The position numbers were made by a program, and so were the translations under genes. 64,000 bases of DNA, taken from the NCBI RefSeq assembly GCF_036178845.1, contig NZ_CP108070.1:10602001-10666000 (forward strand), given 5' to 3'. Shown here piece after piece: positions 42,322 through 50,687 of the stretch (the stretch's first letter is position 1; each line of letters begins with the position of its first letter). A model generated the notes under the pieces. It was not told the origin of the DNA and ran no database searches. It worked only from the letters and a program-made list of their open reading frames with translations. This DNA comes from Streptomyces sp. NBC_00271 (GTDB lineage Bacteria > Actinomycetota > Actinomycetes > Streptomycetales > Streptomycetaceae).

Positions 42322-43533
42322 TCAGTCGCGCGCCGGAGGTGTGTAGAAGTCGCCGCTGGAGACCCAGACCCCCTTCTTCACGACCACGCGCTGCACGCTC
42401 CGGGTTCCGAGGTGATCGTTCGCGCCGAACCGCATCACGGGCGAGACGCCGGGATCCACCGCGGTGGCCCTCTCGTACGCCTCGGTGATCGCGGCTGAGG
42501 TGACGGGTCCCTTGATGGTCTTCACGATCTGCGCGAACACCTTGGCGTTGCTCCACCCCCACAGCGCGAGGAACCCGGCGTCCTGGCCGGGCTCGTACTT
42601 GGCCATCGCGGTCCTGAACTCCTGCACGGCGGGTTCGGCGTCGGAGGGAGCCTTGACCAGCTGTACGGCCTTGAGCCCCTCGGCGGCGTTCTTGGCCAGG
42701 GCGATTGTCGACTCCGCGGCCACGGGGGCATAGCCGTACGTGGCCTGCGCCAACCCCTGGAGCTTCGCCTCCTTGAGGTAGGCCGCCGCCTCGGGCGAGG
42801 TGAGGATCAGGATCACCGCGTCCGGCTTCTCGGCCTTCACCTTGCTGACCACCGGCGTGTAGTCCGTCGTCTGGAACTTGACCGCCAGCCGGTCGACCTC
42901 CACCGACGGGTCCACCTTCTTCGCGACCGGCTCCACCTGCTTGGCCACGTTGACGAACGCGGCCGGGTCGCTGTGGACGACGAGGATCTTCTTCGCGCCG
43001 TCCTGGACCGCCCACGCGGCGACCGCAGCAGCCTGGTCCTCGTAGAGGGTCTGCGTACCGAAGAGCCCCGGGCGCGGCGGCTTGTACCAGGACTCGGAGC
43101 CACCCTGCTCGTCGACGATCGGCACCTTCGACTGCGTCAGGACGAACGGGAAGGCCGCCTCGGCCTGAGCCGTTCCGTTGGCGTTGACGATGGCCACGAC
43201 CTTGTCCTGGCCGATCAGCTGGCGCGCGATCTGCACGGTCTGCTGGGGGTCGAAGGCGTTGTCCTTGACGGTCCAGTCGATCTTGCGGCCGTTGATCCCG
43301 CCCTGGGCGTTGAGCATCTTGAAGTAGGCGTCGGCGCCCGCCTTCTGCGGCACGCCGTAGGCGGCGACGGCCCCCGTGAGCGGTATCCACGCGCCGATCC
43401 TGATGGCCGACTGCTTGCCGCTGCCGGCCTCGGCGGAGTCCTGCCCCGCACACGCGCCGGCGGTGAGCGCCACGGCGGCCAGGACGGCGACGGCCCCGGC
43501 GGTGCGGCGGAATCTACTGGTTCTCCGGAGCAC
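42322..43533 (-). CDS. Liv-type ABC transporter substrate-binding lipoprotein
   Basis: A 403-residue periplasmic-binding-fold type I protein. The signal has lipobox LTAGAC with the lipidated Cys at residue 28. The mature domain has IRIGAWIPLTGAVAAYGVPQKAGADAYFKMLNAQGGINGRKI, the hallmark of LivK/Peripla_BP_6 proteins. Members bind branched-chain amino acids, amides, or aromatic and other hydrophobic carboxylates. Given the catabolic neighbours, the last is likeliest. GTG start at 43533. It lies 105 bases after the fused transporter gene and has its own copy of the cluster operator (43551-43566), so it may be read separately as well. Confidence 0.9.
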   Translation of the reverse strand: MLRRTSRFRRTAGAVAVLAAVALTAGACAGQDSAEAGSGKQSAIRIGAWIPLTGAVAAYGVPQKAGADAYFKMLNAQGGINGRKIDWTVKDNAFDPQQTVQIARQLIGQDKVVAIVNANGTAQAEAAFPFVLTQSKVPIVDEQGGSESWYKPPRPGLFGTQTLYEDQAAAVAAWAVQDGAKKILVVHSDPAAFVNVAKQVEPVAKKVDPSVEVDRLAVKFQTTDYTPVVSKVKAEKPDAVILILTSPEAAAYLKEAKLQGLAQATYGYAPVAAESTIALAKNAAEGLKAVQLVKAPSDAEPAVQEFRTAMAKYEPGQDAGFLALWGWSNAKVFAQIVKTIKGPVTSAAITEAYERATAVDPGVSPVMRFGANDHLGTRSVQRVVVKKGVWVSSGDFYTPPARD

Positions 43534-43550
43534 GGCTCCACCTCATTCTC

Positions 43551-43566
43551 AACCTGAGTTCGGTTT
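43551..43566. promoter_or_regulatory. Cluster operator, copy upstream of the binding-protein gene
   Basis: Read on the minus strand the site is AAACCGAACTCAGGTT, matching AAAYTGAACTSAMTTC at 12 of 16 positions, including GAACT. It lies 18 bases before the GTG of the Liv-type binding protein. This is one of the weaker copies. Confidence 0.55.
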
Positions 43567-43638
43567 GTTCACAGTGAGCGGAAGCTCCGGCGGTCGCAGC
43601 GCAAGCTCCGACAGGTGCGGCGGAAGTTCCGGCAGTTG

Positions 43639-46176
43639 CTAGGGGGCGGTCGCGGCGGTCTCCCGGTCCCCGCTGAAATACACCGCCTCGGCCAGGACGG
43701 CGAACGACGGGTCGCCGGGCCTACCCTGGGCCGCGACGACGCCCTCGTGCAGCACGACCACCTCGTGGCACACGGACATCGCCCGGCTGAGCAGTTGTTC
43801 CAGCAGCACGACCGTCAGTCCGTCGTGGGCCAGCCGGACCAGCCGGTCGTAGACCTCGTCGACCAGCGCGGGAGCCAGACCGAGCGCCGGCTCGTCCACG
43901 ATCAGGACGTCCGGCCGGACGATCAGAGCGCGGGCGATGGCGAGCATCTGCTGCTCGCCTCCCGACAGCGCGGCGGCGGAGGTGGACATCCGGTCGCGCA
44001 GACGGGGCGGCAGCCACTCGGTCGTCTCCTCGAGACGCTCGCGCAGCGGCGCTCCGGTGATGCCGGCCGCGTACGCCGCGACCTCCAGGTTCTCCCGCAG
44101 CGAGAGCGTCTTGAACAGGGCCCGCCCCTCGGGCGCCAGACTGGTGCGGGCGGTCCCGCCCCCGCCGATGTCCGTCACCCTGCTGCCCCGCGCGGGGTGC
44201 AACGAGCCGTGCAGGACCCCGGCGAGCGTGCTCTTGCCCGCGCCGTTGGCGCCCGTGACACCGAGCACGACCCCTTCCCGGACGTCCAGGTCGACATCCC
44301 GCAGCGCGACCACGCCGCCGTACGTGTGACCGACCCCGCGGAGCCGGATCACCGACCGCTCGCCGACCCGCTCGGGCAGTTCCGCCTTGCCACCGACCGT
44401 ACCCAGGTACGACGAACGCACCGCGGGATCCTCCAGCACGGTGTCCGGAGTGCCCTCGCCGATCGTGCGGCCGAAGTCGAAGGCGAGCACCCGGTGGGCG
44501 ACGGAGAAGAGGTCGTCCAGCACGTGGTCGATGACCACGACGGCGGTGCCGCGGGCCTGCAGCCGCCTGATGTGGTCGGCCAGGAGCGCCCGTTCGCCCG
44601 CGTCCAGGCCGCCGAACGGCTCGTCCAGCACCAGCAGCCTCGGCTCCTCGGCCATCGCGCGGGCGAGGTCGAGGCGCTTTTGCAGGCCGAACGGGAGCTC
44701 GGCCGGGCGGCGGTCCGCCACGTCGGCGAGACCGACGGCGTCGAGCAGCCGCGCGACGGAGGCCCGGTGCTCGGCCGTGATCCGGCGCCGGGTGCACAAC
44801 ACGTTCTCGGCGACGGTGAGTTCGGGGAAGACCTCCGCGTGCTGGAACGTGCGGCCGATGCCGAGCCGACGCCGTGCGGTCGCCCTGGTCCTCAGCAGCG
44901 GCCTGCCCGCGAAGTCGGCGCTGCCGTTGACCCGGCCGTTGCCGGTCAGCCCCGACAGGACGTTCAACAGGGTCGTCTTGCCCGCCCCGTTGGGTCCGAT
45001 GACGGCCAGGATCTCACCCTGGCGCACCGACAACGAGGCGTCTTCCAGAGCCTTCAGTCCGCCGTACGCGACGGACAGATGCTCCAGCCGCAGCAGTGCC
45101 GGGGAGTCCGCGGCGGCCGCCCGCACCGGTGGCGGGGTTTCGCCGGGCAGGTCGGCGGCGGGACCGACGAGCGAGAGGGCCGCTGCCCGCCGCCGTTCCT
45201 CGCGCCGGGGCAGGGCACGCCGGAGCAGGGCCCGCGCGGGCCGCGCCAGGAAGGGCACGGCGCCTCCGGGAAGGAAGAGGAGTACACCGATCAGCACGAG
45301 GCCCTGCACGACCGGCTGCGGCAGCCCGACGGCGGACGAGAGCGAGGGGTTCCAGGTCAGGTAGGCACCACCGGCCACCGCACCGAGGACGGTCCCCACC
45401 CCGCCGAGGACGCAGGCCGAGACGAGCGCGATGCCGAAGCCGAGCGAGAACGGGTCGGGGCTGACGAAGCCGGTGATCAGACCGAGCAGCACGCCCGCGA
45501 AGCTGGTGCACGCGGCGCTCGCCGCGAATGCCAGGGCCGACTGCGCCTCGGGCGCGATCCCGATCGTACGGGCCGCCAGCGGATGCGACTTGGCGGCGAC
45601 CAGCCGCATCCGCAGTCCCGAGGCGGCTGCGGGCACGGCCAGCGCGAGCACCACGGCCGCGGCCCCCACCGCGAGGTACTGCGGTTCGGTGCCGCCGCCC
45701 GCGAGGGTGCCGAGGCCAAGGACGCTGCGCAGTTGTAGCACCGGCGCTCCCTGGTCACCGCCGGTCACGCTGCTCCAGCGATTGATCAGTTCCAGCGACA
45801 CCATCGTGAACGCGAGGGTCAGCAGGGCGATGTAGAGCGTCGAGAACCGGGCGCCCGCGTAGCCGAGGAAGGTGCCGAGGACGGCGCCGGTGGTGACCGC
45901 CGCGAGCACCACTGCCTCCAGCGGCCAGTCGTGACCGCTGCCGTAGGCGGCGAAGTAGGCGCCGATGGCGAAGAACGCCGGATGCCCCACCGACCAGATG
46001 CCCGACCAGCCGGCCAGCAGGCCGACCGACAGCACCACGATCGAGTAGACGGCCGCGAGAGCCACCGAATACATCTGGTACGCCGGGATCGCACCGGACG
46101 CCATGAAGGCCATGAGCACCGCGCCGGCGGCCGGCCCGAGTGCCGCCCTCGCCAGGACGGAACGGTTGAAGACCAT
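43639..46176 (-). CDS. Fused Liv-type ABC transporter: permease (LivM) + ATPase (LivG) + ATPase (LivF)
   Basis: A single 845-residue polypeptide. Residues 1-320 are a LivM-type permease with about ten helices (YSIVVLSVGLLAGWSGIWSVGHPAFFAIGAYFAAY is the family signature). After a short linker, about 360-595 is a LivG-type ATPase: Walker A GPNGAGKTT, degenerate signature PFGLQKRLDLARA, Walker B LLVLDEPFGGLD. About 605-835 is a LivF-type ATPase: Walker A GANGAGKST, signature LSGGEQQMLAIARAL, Walker B VLIVDEPALGLAP. Two-domain LivM-LivG fusions are known; all three in one chain is uncommon. The gene is 21 bases after livH, with which it forms the channel. Confidence 0.93.
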   Translation of the reverse strand: MVFNRSVLARAALGPAAGAVLMAFMASGAIPAYQMYSVALAAVYSIVVLSVGLLAGWSGIWSVGHPAFFAIGAYFAAYGSGHDWPLEAVVLAAVTTGAVLGTFLGYAGARFSTLYIALLTLAFTMVSLELINRWSSVTGGDQGAPVLQLRSVLGLGTLAGGGTEPQYLAVGAAAVVLALAVPAAASGLRMRLVAAKSHPLAARTIGIAPEAQSALAFAASAACTSFAGVLLGLITGFVSPDPFSLGFGIALVSACVLGGVGTVLGAVAGGAYLTWNPSLSSAVGLPQPVVQGLVLIGVLLFLPGGAVPFLARPARALLRRALPRREERRRAAALSLVGPAADLPGETPPPVRAAAADSPALLRLEHLSVAYGGLKALEDASLSVRQGEILAVIGPNGAGKTTLLNVLSGLTGNGRVNGSADFAGRPLLRTRATARRRLGIGRTFQHAEVFPELTVAENVLCTRRRITAEHRASVARLLDAVGLADVADRRPAELPFGLQKRLDLARAMAEEPRLLVLDEPFGGLDAGERALLADHIRRLQARGTAVVVIDHVLDDLFSVAHRVLAFDFGRTIGEGTPDTVLEDPAVRSSYLGTVGGKAELPERVGERSVIRLRGVGHTYGGVVALRDVDLDVREGVVLGVTGANGAGKSTLAGVLHGSLHPARGSRVTDIGGGGTARTSLAPEGRALFKTLSLRENLEVAAYAAGITGAPLRERLEETTEWLPPRLRDRMSTSAAALSGGEQQMLAIARALIVRPDVLIVDEPALGLAPALVDEVYDRLVRLAHDGLTVVLLEQLLSRAMSVCHEVVVLHEGVVAAQGRPGDPSFAVLAEAVYFSGDRETAATAP

Positions 46177-46197
46177 GGATGCGACTCCTCAGATCCC

Positions 46198-47067
46198 TCA
46201 GACCCGTTGGAAGGTGCGGGTGCCGAACATGCCCTGTGGTCGGACGAGCAGCACCAGAACAGTGAACGAGAACACGAACGTGTCCCGGAGGCTGGCGGAG
46301 ACGTAGTTCGCCGCCAGGTTGTCCAGCACACCGATGGTCAGTCCGCCGATGACAGCCCCGTACATGCTCGTCAGACCCCCCAGGAAGATCCCGGCGAAGG
46401 CGCGGAAGAGCGGTGCGCTGAGCATGGTGGGCACCAGCCCGGCCCGAGGCGCGTACAGACAGGCGCCGAGCGCGGCGAGGCCGAGGCCCAGGGCCCAGGC
46501 GATCCGCGCGAGGCGTTGTGCGCCCAGCCCGACGACCCGCGCGGTGTCCGCGCTCTCGGCCACGGCACGCATGGCCGAGCCGAGGGTGGTCCGTCCGAAG
46601 AGATAGCCGACCAGTGCCATCGCCACTGCGGCCACGGCGATCGTCAGCAGGCTCTGGGCCGGCAGCGCCGCACCCGACCAGCGCACCGTTCCGTCGACCA
46701 GGCTGGGGAAGGCCTTCGGCTGGTCGCCCCAGATCGAACCGGCCGTGCTCTCGGCCACCAGTGAGACGCCCATCGTCAGGACGAGCGCCGAGAACAACTG
46801 CCCCTGGCCGAGCGGCCTGATCACCGTTTCGCGGACCAGGAGGCCCGCCACGACGGTGATCGTGATCGCCGCCAGCACGCCGAGCACCGTGGCCACACCG
46901 CGGTCCCGGAGGGAGACCGCCACGTACAGGCCCAGGGTCGCCAGGGAGGCCATCGCGAAGTTCACGACGTCGGTGGCCCGGTAGATGATGACCAGCCCGA
47001 GTCCGATGAGCCCGTACACGGCTCCGCCGGCCACACCGCTGACCAGGACAAGCAGGAACTGACTCAC
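46198..47067 (-). CDS. Liv-type ABC transporter permease (LivH)
   Basis: A 289-residue membrane protein with about eight helices. It begins SQFLLVLVSGVAGGAVYGLIGLGLVIIYRATDVVNFAMASLATLG, the LivH signature, and ends with RAFAGIFLGGLTSMYGAVIGGLTIGVLDNLAANYVS. The GTG at 47067 follows GAGGGAGGGA. It is the first gene of the transporter operon, 49 bases downstream of a perfect copy of the cluster operator. It pairs with the LivM part of the fused protein. Confidence 0.93.
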   Translation of the reverse strand: MSQFLLVLVSGVAGGAVYGLIGLGLVIIYRATDVVNFAMASLATLGLYVAVSLRDRGVATVLGVLAAITITVVAGLLVRETVIRPLGQGQLFSALVLTMGVSLVAESTAGSIWGDQPKAFPSLVDGTVRWSGAALPAQSLLTIAVAAVAMALVGYLFGRTTLGSAMRAVAESADTARVVGLGAQRLARIAWALGLGLAALGACLYAPRAGLVPTMLSAPLFRAFAGIFLGGLTSMYGAVIGGLTIGVLDNLAANYVSASLRDTFVFSFTVLVLLVRPQGMFGTRTFQRV

Positions 47068-47115
47068 AGTCCCTCCCTCTTCAGGAAGCGGGTTCGTGCC
47101 ACGAACCGCTTAGGT

Positions 47116-47131
47116 GAATTGAACTCAATTC
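47116..47131. promoter_or_regulatory. Cluster operator, perfect palindrome upstream of livH
   Basis: GAATTGA-AC-TCAATTC is an exact 7-bp inverted repeat with a 2-base spacer, the most symmetrical of the cluster's sites. It lies 49 bases before the LivH start and just past the end of the convergently placed flavoprotein gene's coding region. Confidence 0.8.
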
Positions 47132-47137
47132 GGTAAG

Positions 47138-48532
47138 CTAGACACTCGGATGGCGGCCGGGCAAGACCGCTGCACCGGATTTGTCGGAGTGCGTTTCACC
47201 GCCTCGGCCGAGCGCGGTCCGAGCGGCCGCGAGGCCGAACACCAGCGCGGGGGCGAGGCCGCCGGCGTAGGCGCGCCGGTACAGTCCGCCCGCGTCCGCA
47301 CCGGCCACCAGCAGGCCGGGGACCGTCCGCCGCCCGTCCGCGGACAGGGCGTGCGCCTCGGCGTCGATCAACAGACCGCCGAAGGTGAACGTGATCGCGG
47401 GAGCGGCCTCGATCACGTAGAAGGGCGGCTCGTCGAGCGGCTGCCGGTCGAGCAGCCGCCCGGGAACCGTCTCGCCGCCCCCGCGCACGGCGGAATTGAA
47501 CTCCTCGACGCGGTCCCGGATCCGGGCGCCCGGATAGCCCCATTCCTCAGGCATCCAAGCGAAGTCCTCCAGGCTCTCCGCGACGGCGCTACGGGCACCG
47601 GCGCGGTGGCACAACTGGAACTTGTCCACGCCCGGGATCCCCTCCACGTACGAGGCCGAGATCCACTCCCTGTGCACCCGCGTGTCGGCGACCAACAGCC
47701 CCCGGGCCCCCGGTCGCTCCAGGAGCGCCATGGTGGTCAGATGGTCCCCGACGGTCTCGTCGACGAATCGCTCGCCCGTGAGGTCGAAGAGCAGGGCGTG
47801 CTCGCTGTAGTAGAGGGCGAGGTCGACGAAGCGCGCCGGGTCGGACAGGGATACGCCCGCCGGCATCAGGTGTCCGTAGAACCCCGCGTCCTTCTTGCCG
47901 AACGCCGCCCCCGCGGCGAGGCCGAGCGCGAGCCCGCCGCCCCGGCTGTGCGGGTTGGCGCGCAGTTCGATGTCGCGGGCCTGGTCGTGGACGTGTTCGG
48001 CGCGCAGCACCGGGTCACCCTGGAAGCCGCCGGTCGCGAGCAGGGTCCAGGCGGCGTCGATCCGGCGTACGGATCCGTCCGGCAGTACGCACTGCGCACC
48101 CTTCACCACGCCGTCCTCCGTCACCAGCGTGCGGGTTTCGGTGCCTGTCAGTACTTCCCCGCCCCGGTCGCGGACCAGCCGCTCGCAGGTGTCGAGATAG
48201 TGGTTGGTGTCGATCTGGTGTCCCCGGCCGAAGCCGAGTACGGGGACGGGTGGGCGGCACTCCACACCGAGCGAGCCGATCCAGGCCACCCCCTCGGCGA
48301 ACCCCTCCAACAGCGCCTGGGCGAGCTCCGGATCGCCGTCCGGGTTGAGCCGGCGCAACTCGTCGAGGGTGGGGGCCGTCCAGACGAAACCGGCGAGGCG
48401 CGCCGAGCCTCCGGGACGCTCCGCCCGTTCCACCAGGACGACGGAGCCGCCCTCGTGCGCCACCCTGGCGGCGGCCGAGAGGCCGGCCATGCCACCGCCG
48501 ATCACCAGCAGATCCACTTTTCGAGCGTGCAC
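47138..48532 (-). CDS. FAD_binding_2-type dehydrogenase/reductase
   Basis: A 464-residue flavoprotein. The FAD motif is LLVIGGGMAGLSAAARVAHEGGSVVLVER (about 8-36), with a second FAD contact AAWTLLATGGFQGDP (about 155-169) and a C-terminal VPGLLVAGADAGGLYRRAYAGGLAPALVFGLAA. The fold is shared by fumarate reductases, 3-ketosteroid dehydrogenases and related enone-forming or enone-reducing enzymes, so it probably introduces or removes a C=C bond next to a carbonyl. Without the diagnostic KstD tyrosines being clear, the exact activity is open. It has its own operator copy 44 bases upstream. Confidence 0.85.
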   Translation of the reverse strand: MHARKVDLLVIGGGMAGLSAAARVAHEGGSVVLVERAERPGGSARLAGFVWTAPTLDELRRLNPDGDPELAQALLEGFAEGVAWIGSLGVECRPPVPVLGFGRGHQIDTNHYLDTCERLVRDRGGEVLTGTETRTLVTEDGVVKGAQCVLPDGSVRRIDAAWTLLATGGFQGDPVLRAEHVHDQARDIELRANPHSRGGGLALGLAAGAAFGKKDAGFYGHLMPAGVSLSDPARFVDLALYYSEHALLFDLTGERFVDETVGDHLTTMALLERPGARGLLVADTRVHREWISASYVEGIPGVDKFQLCHRAGARSAVAESLEDFAWMPEEWGYPGARIRDRVEEFNSAVRGGGETVPGRLLDRQPLDEPPFYVIEAAPAITFTFGGLLIDAEAHALSADGRRTVPGLLVAGADAGGLYRRAYAGGLAPALVFGLAAARTALGRGGETHSDKSGAAVLPGRHPSV

Positions 48533-48575
48533 AGCGGCCCACCGCCTTGTCGCGTCGTTGCGTGAAACTAGACCC

Positions 48576-48591
48576 TAATTGAACTCACTTC
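48576..48591. promoter_or_regulatory. Cluster operator upstream of the flavin dehydrogenase
   Basis: TAATTGAACTCACTTC, 14 of 16 positions identical to the palindrome before livH. It lies 44 bases before the dehydrogenase start. The rest of the 180-base gap has GATGGCG-rich imperfect repeats only. Confidence 0.75.
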
Positions 48592-48712
48592 TGTAGTCGA
48601 GGGTCCGGACGACAGATGATTGCGGCCGTGCTCGGCCGAGGGCTGGGGTGATGGCGATGGCGAGGCCGAGGGTGGGGGCGATGGCGAAGTTGAGGGCGGT
48701 CCGGCGCCGGAC

Positions 48713-49780
48713 TCAGTCGGGTACCAGTACCGCGCGCCCGCGCAGGTCGCCGGAGCGGAGCCTGTCGATCGCCTCCATCGCTCCCGACAGCGGGAATTGC
48801 TCTGTCTCCACCGTCAAAACCCCCTCGCGCGCCAGGTCGATGACCTCCTCCAGTTCCGGCCGCGTGCCCCAGAAGGGCAGCGAGATCCGCAGCCCCGGAG
48901 GGAGCGCGTCGGACTTGCGGACGGTCAGCTCCCCGCCGCCGCTCCCCACGACGGCCAGCTCTCCGCCCGCGCGCAGGACGCCGGTCGCGAGCTCCAGGCT
49001 GGACCGGCTGCCGACGAAGTCGAGCACGACGTCCGCCCCGGTTCCGCCGATGCGCCGGCGCAGGTCCTCCGCCGTGCGCGGCCCCAGAAGCGTGCCGAAG
49101 TGCGCACCGCACGAGGCGGCCAGGGCGAGTGCCTCTTCGCGTATGTCCACGGCGAGGACGTACGCGGACGTGGTGGCGCGCAGGATCCGTACCGCCAGAT
49201 GCCCCAGCCCGCCGACCCCGAGGACGACCGCGCTCGCGCCCTCCCCGAGTGCCGGACGGACGCCGGCCACGGCGTGGTACGAGGTGAGTCCGGCGTCGGA
49301 CAGAGGCGCTGCCTGCACGGGGTCCAGGTCGCCCACCGGAACCAGCAGCCGCCCGGACGGTACGAGCAGGTGGTCGGCCATTCCGCCGTCGCGCCCGAGC
49401 CCCGCCCCCGTACCGGCGAATGCCGCGTCCAGGGCGGGGCGCGCGTCGCAGTGGTTCTCCGCCCCGGCCGAGCAGCGGACGCAACGCCCGCAACCCCAGG
49501 GGCCGTAGACGACCACGCGCTCGCCGATCGCGGGGCCGAAGGCCTCGGGACCGTGTGCGGCCACGCGGCCCGCGACCTCGTGCCCGAGGGTGAACGGCGT
49601 CCGGTACGGCAGGGTGCCCGGTGTCGCGTCCAGGACATGGAGGTCGGAGCGGCACAGCCCGGCCGCCTCGACCCGCACCAGGACCTCTTCGCCGCGGGGT
49701 ACCGGCCGTGCCACCTCGGTGAGCACCGGTGGACCGCCCCATCGCGTCAGTCGGATCGCTCTCGTCTCGCCTGTTGACAT
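48713..49780 (-). CDS. Zinc-dependent MDR alcohol dehydrogenase
   Basis: A 355-residue medium-chain dehydrogenase. The catalytic zinc ligands are C in AAGLCRSDLHVLD and H-E in FTLGHEVAGRV. The structural zinc lobe GCGRCVRCSAGAENHC has four Cys. The Rossmann motif is AVVLGVGGLGHLAVRILRA. Such enzymes oxidise secondary or primary alcohols with NAD(P)+. It is divergent from an SDR gene, with a shared operator between them, so it belongs to the regulon. In the pathway it may oxidise a hydroxyl to a ketone or aldehyde. Confidence 0.92.
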   Translation of the reverse strand: MSTGETRAIRLTRWGGPPVLTEVARPVPRGEEVLVRVEAAGLCRSDLHVLDATPGTLPYRTPFTLGHEVAGRVAAHGPEAFGPAIGERVVVYGPWGCGRCVRCSAGAENHCDARPALDAAFAGTGAGLGRDGGMADHLLVPSGRLLVPVGDLDPVQAAPLSDAGLTSYHAVAGVRPALGEGASAVVLGVGGLGHLAVRILRATTSAYVLAVDIREEALALAASCGAHFGTLLGPRTAEDLRRRIGGTGADVVLDFVGSRSSLELATGVLRAGGELAVVGSGGGELTVRKSDALPPGLRISLPFWGTRPELEEVIDLAREGVLTVETEQFPLSGAMEAIDRLRSGDLRGRAVLVPD

Positions 49781-49801
49781 ACGCGAGAGGCTAGCAAAAA
49801 T

Positions 49802-49817
49802 GAAGTCAGTTCAGTAT
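49802..49817. promoter_or_regulatory. Cluster operator in the ADH/SDR divergent promoter
   Basis: Read on the minus strand it is ATACTGAACTGACTTC, 15 of 16 positions fitting the cluster consensus. It lies 22 bases before the ADH start and 60 bases before the SDR start, so it can control both directions. Confidence 0.75.
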
Positions 49818-49876
49818 CTGGTCCCGTGGCCGAGTGTGACAACCGGGCACGGCAACCGAATGGGGCGGTGGATCTC

Positions 49877-50677
49877 ATGGACGGCGAGGGCCCGGCACAC
49901 GAAGACTTCACGGGCAGGATCGCGCTGGTGACCGGCGCGGGCTCCGGCATCGGCGCCGCGGTCGCCCGGCGGCTCGCCGCGCAGGGCGCCGTGGTCCTGG
50001 TGGCGGACATCGACGCCGCCGCGGCCCGGGTGGTCACCAAGGAGCTGCCTGGAGCGCGGCCCGTGACCGTGGACGTGGGGGACGGCGGGCAGGTCGACCG
50101 GGTCTTCGACGAGGCCGTGCGCGAGTACGGACGCCTGGACGTCGTGGTGCACGCCGCCGGAGTCGACGACCCCGGGGCGAAGCAGTGGATCGCCGAAGCC
50201 CTGCTGACCGACCGGCCGCCCGAGGTGACCACACGGCTCGGCGAGGCCGCGTGGCGGCGCGTCATGCGGGTCAATCTCGACGGCACCTTCCATGTCCTGC
50301 GCGCCGCACTGCGGGCGATGGTGGGGAACCGTTCCGGTGCGGTCGTCACCGTCGGCTCCTCCTCGGCCTTCGACACCCAGGCCGGCTATCCGCACTACGC
50401 GGCGTCCAAGGCCGGAGCGCACGCGTTGAGCCAGTCCGTCGCCAAGGAGGCGATCGCGTTCGGAATCCGCGTCAACACGGTGGCACCCGGGCCGACCGAG
50501 ACGGGGATGGCCGCCAGGACGCCTGAGGCGCTGCGCCGGGGCTTCGCCGACCCGCGTGTACGCCCCTACGCGACACCCGAGGAGATCGCGGACGTCGCGC
50601 TGTTCCTGGCCGGCGACGCGGCGGCCAATCTCGTCGGCGCGGTGCTGCTGGCCAACGGCGGACGCTTCACGGTCTAG
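49877..50677 (+). CDS. Short-chain dehydrogenase/reductase
   Basis: A 266-residue SDR. The cofactor motif is ALVTGAGSGIGAAVARRLA (about 14-32). D of VVLVADID suggests NAD(H) preference. The usual NNAG is HAAGV here. The catalytic Ser is in VTVGSSSAF and Tyr/Lys in YPHYAASKAGAHAL. ATG at 49877 is chosen over a GTG 51 bases upstream because it follows a GGTGGA site and begins near the Rossmann strand. It is 10 bases from the acyl-CoA dehydrogenase gene and forms an operon with it. It probably oxidises a hydroxyacyl-CoA or cyclic alcohol. Confidence 0.9.
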   Translation: MDGEGPAHEDFTGRIALVTGAGSGIGAAVARRLAAQGAVVLVADIDAAAARVVTKELPGARPVTVDVGDGGQVDRVFDEAVREYGRLDVVVHAAGVDDPGAKQWIAEALLTDRPPEVTTRLGEAAWRRVMRVNLDGTFHVLRAALRAMVGNRSGAVVTVGSSSAFDTQAGYPHYAASKAGAHALSQSVAKEAIAFGIRVNTVAPGPTETGMAARTPEALRRGFADPRVRPYATPEEIADVALFLAGDAAANLVGAVLLANGGRFTV

Positions 50678-50687
50678 GGAGGCTCAT

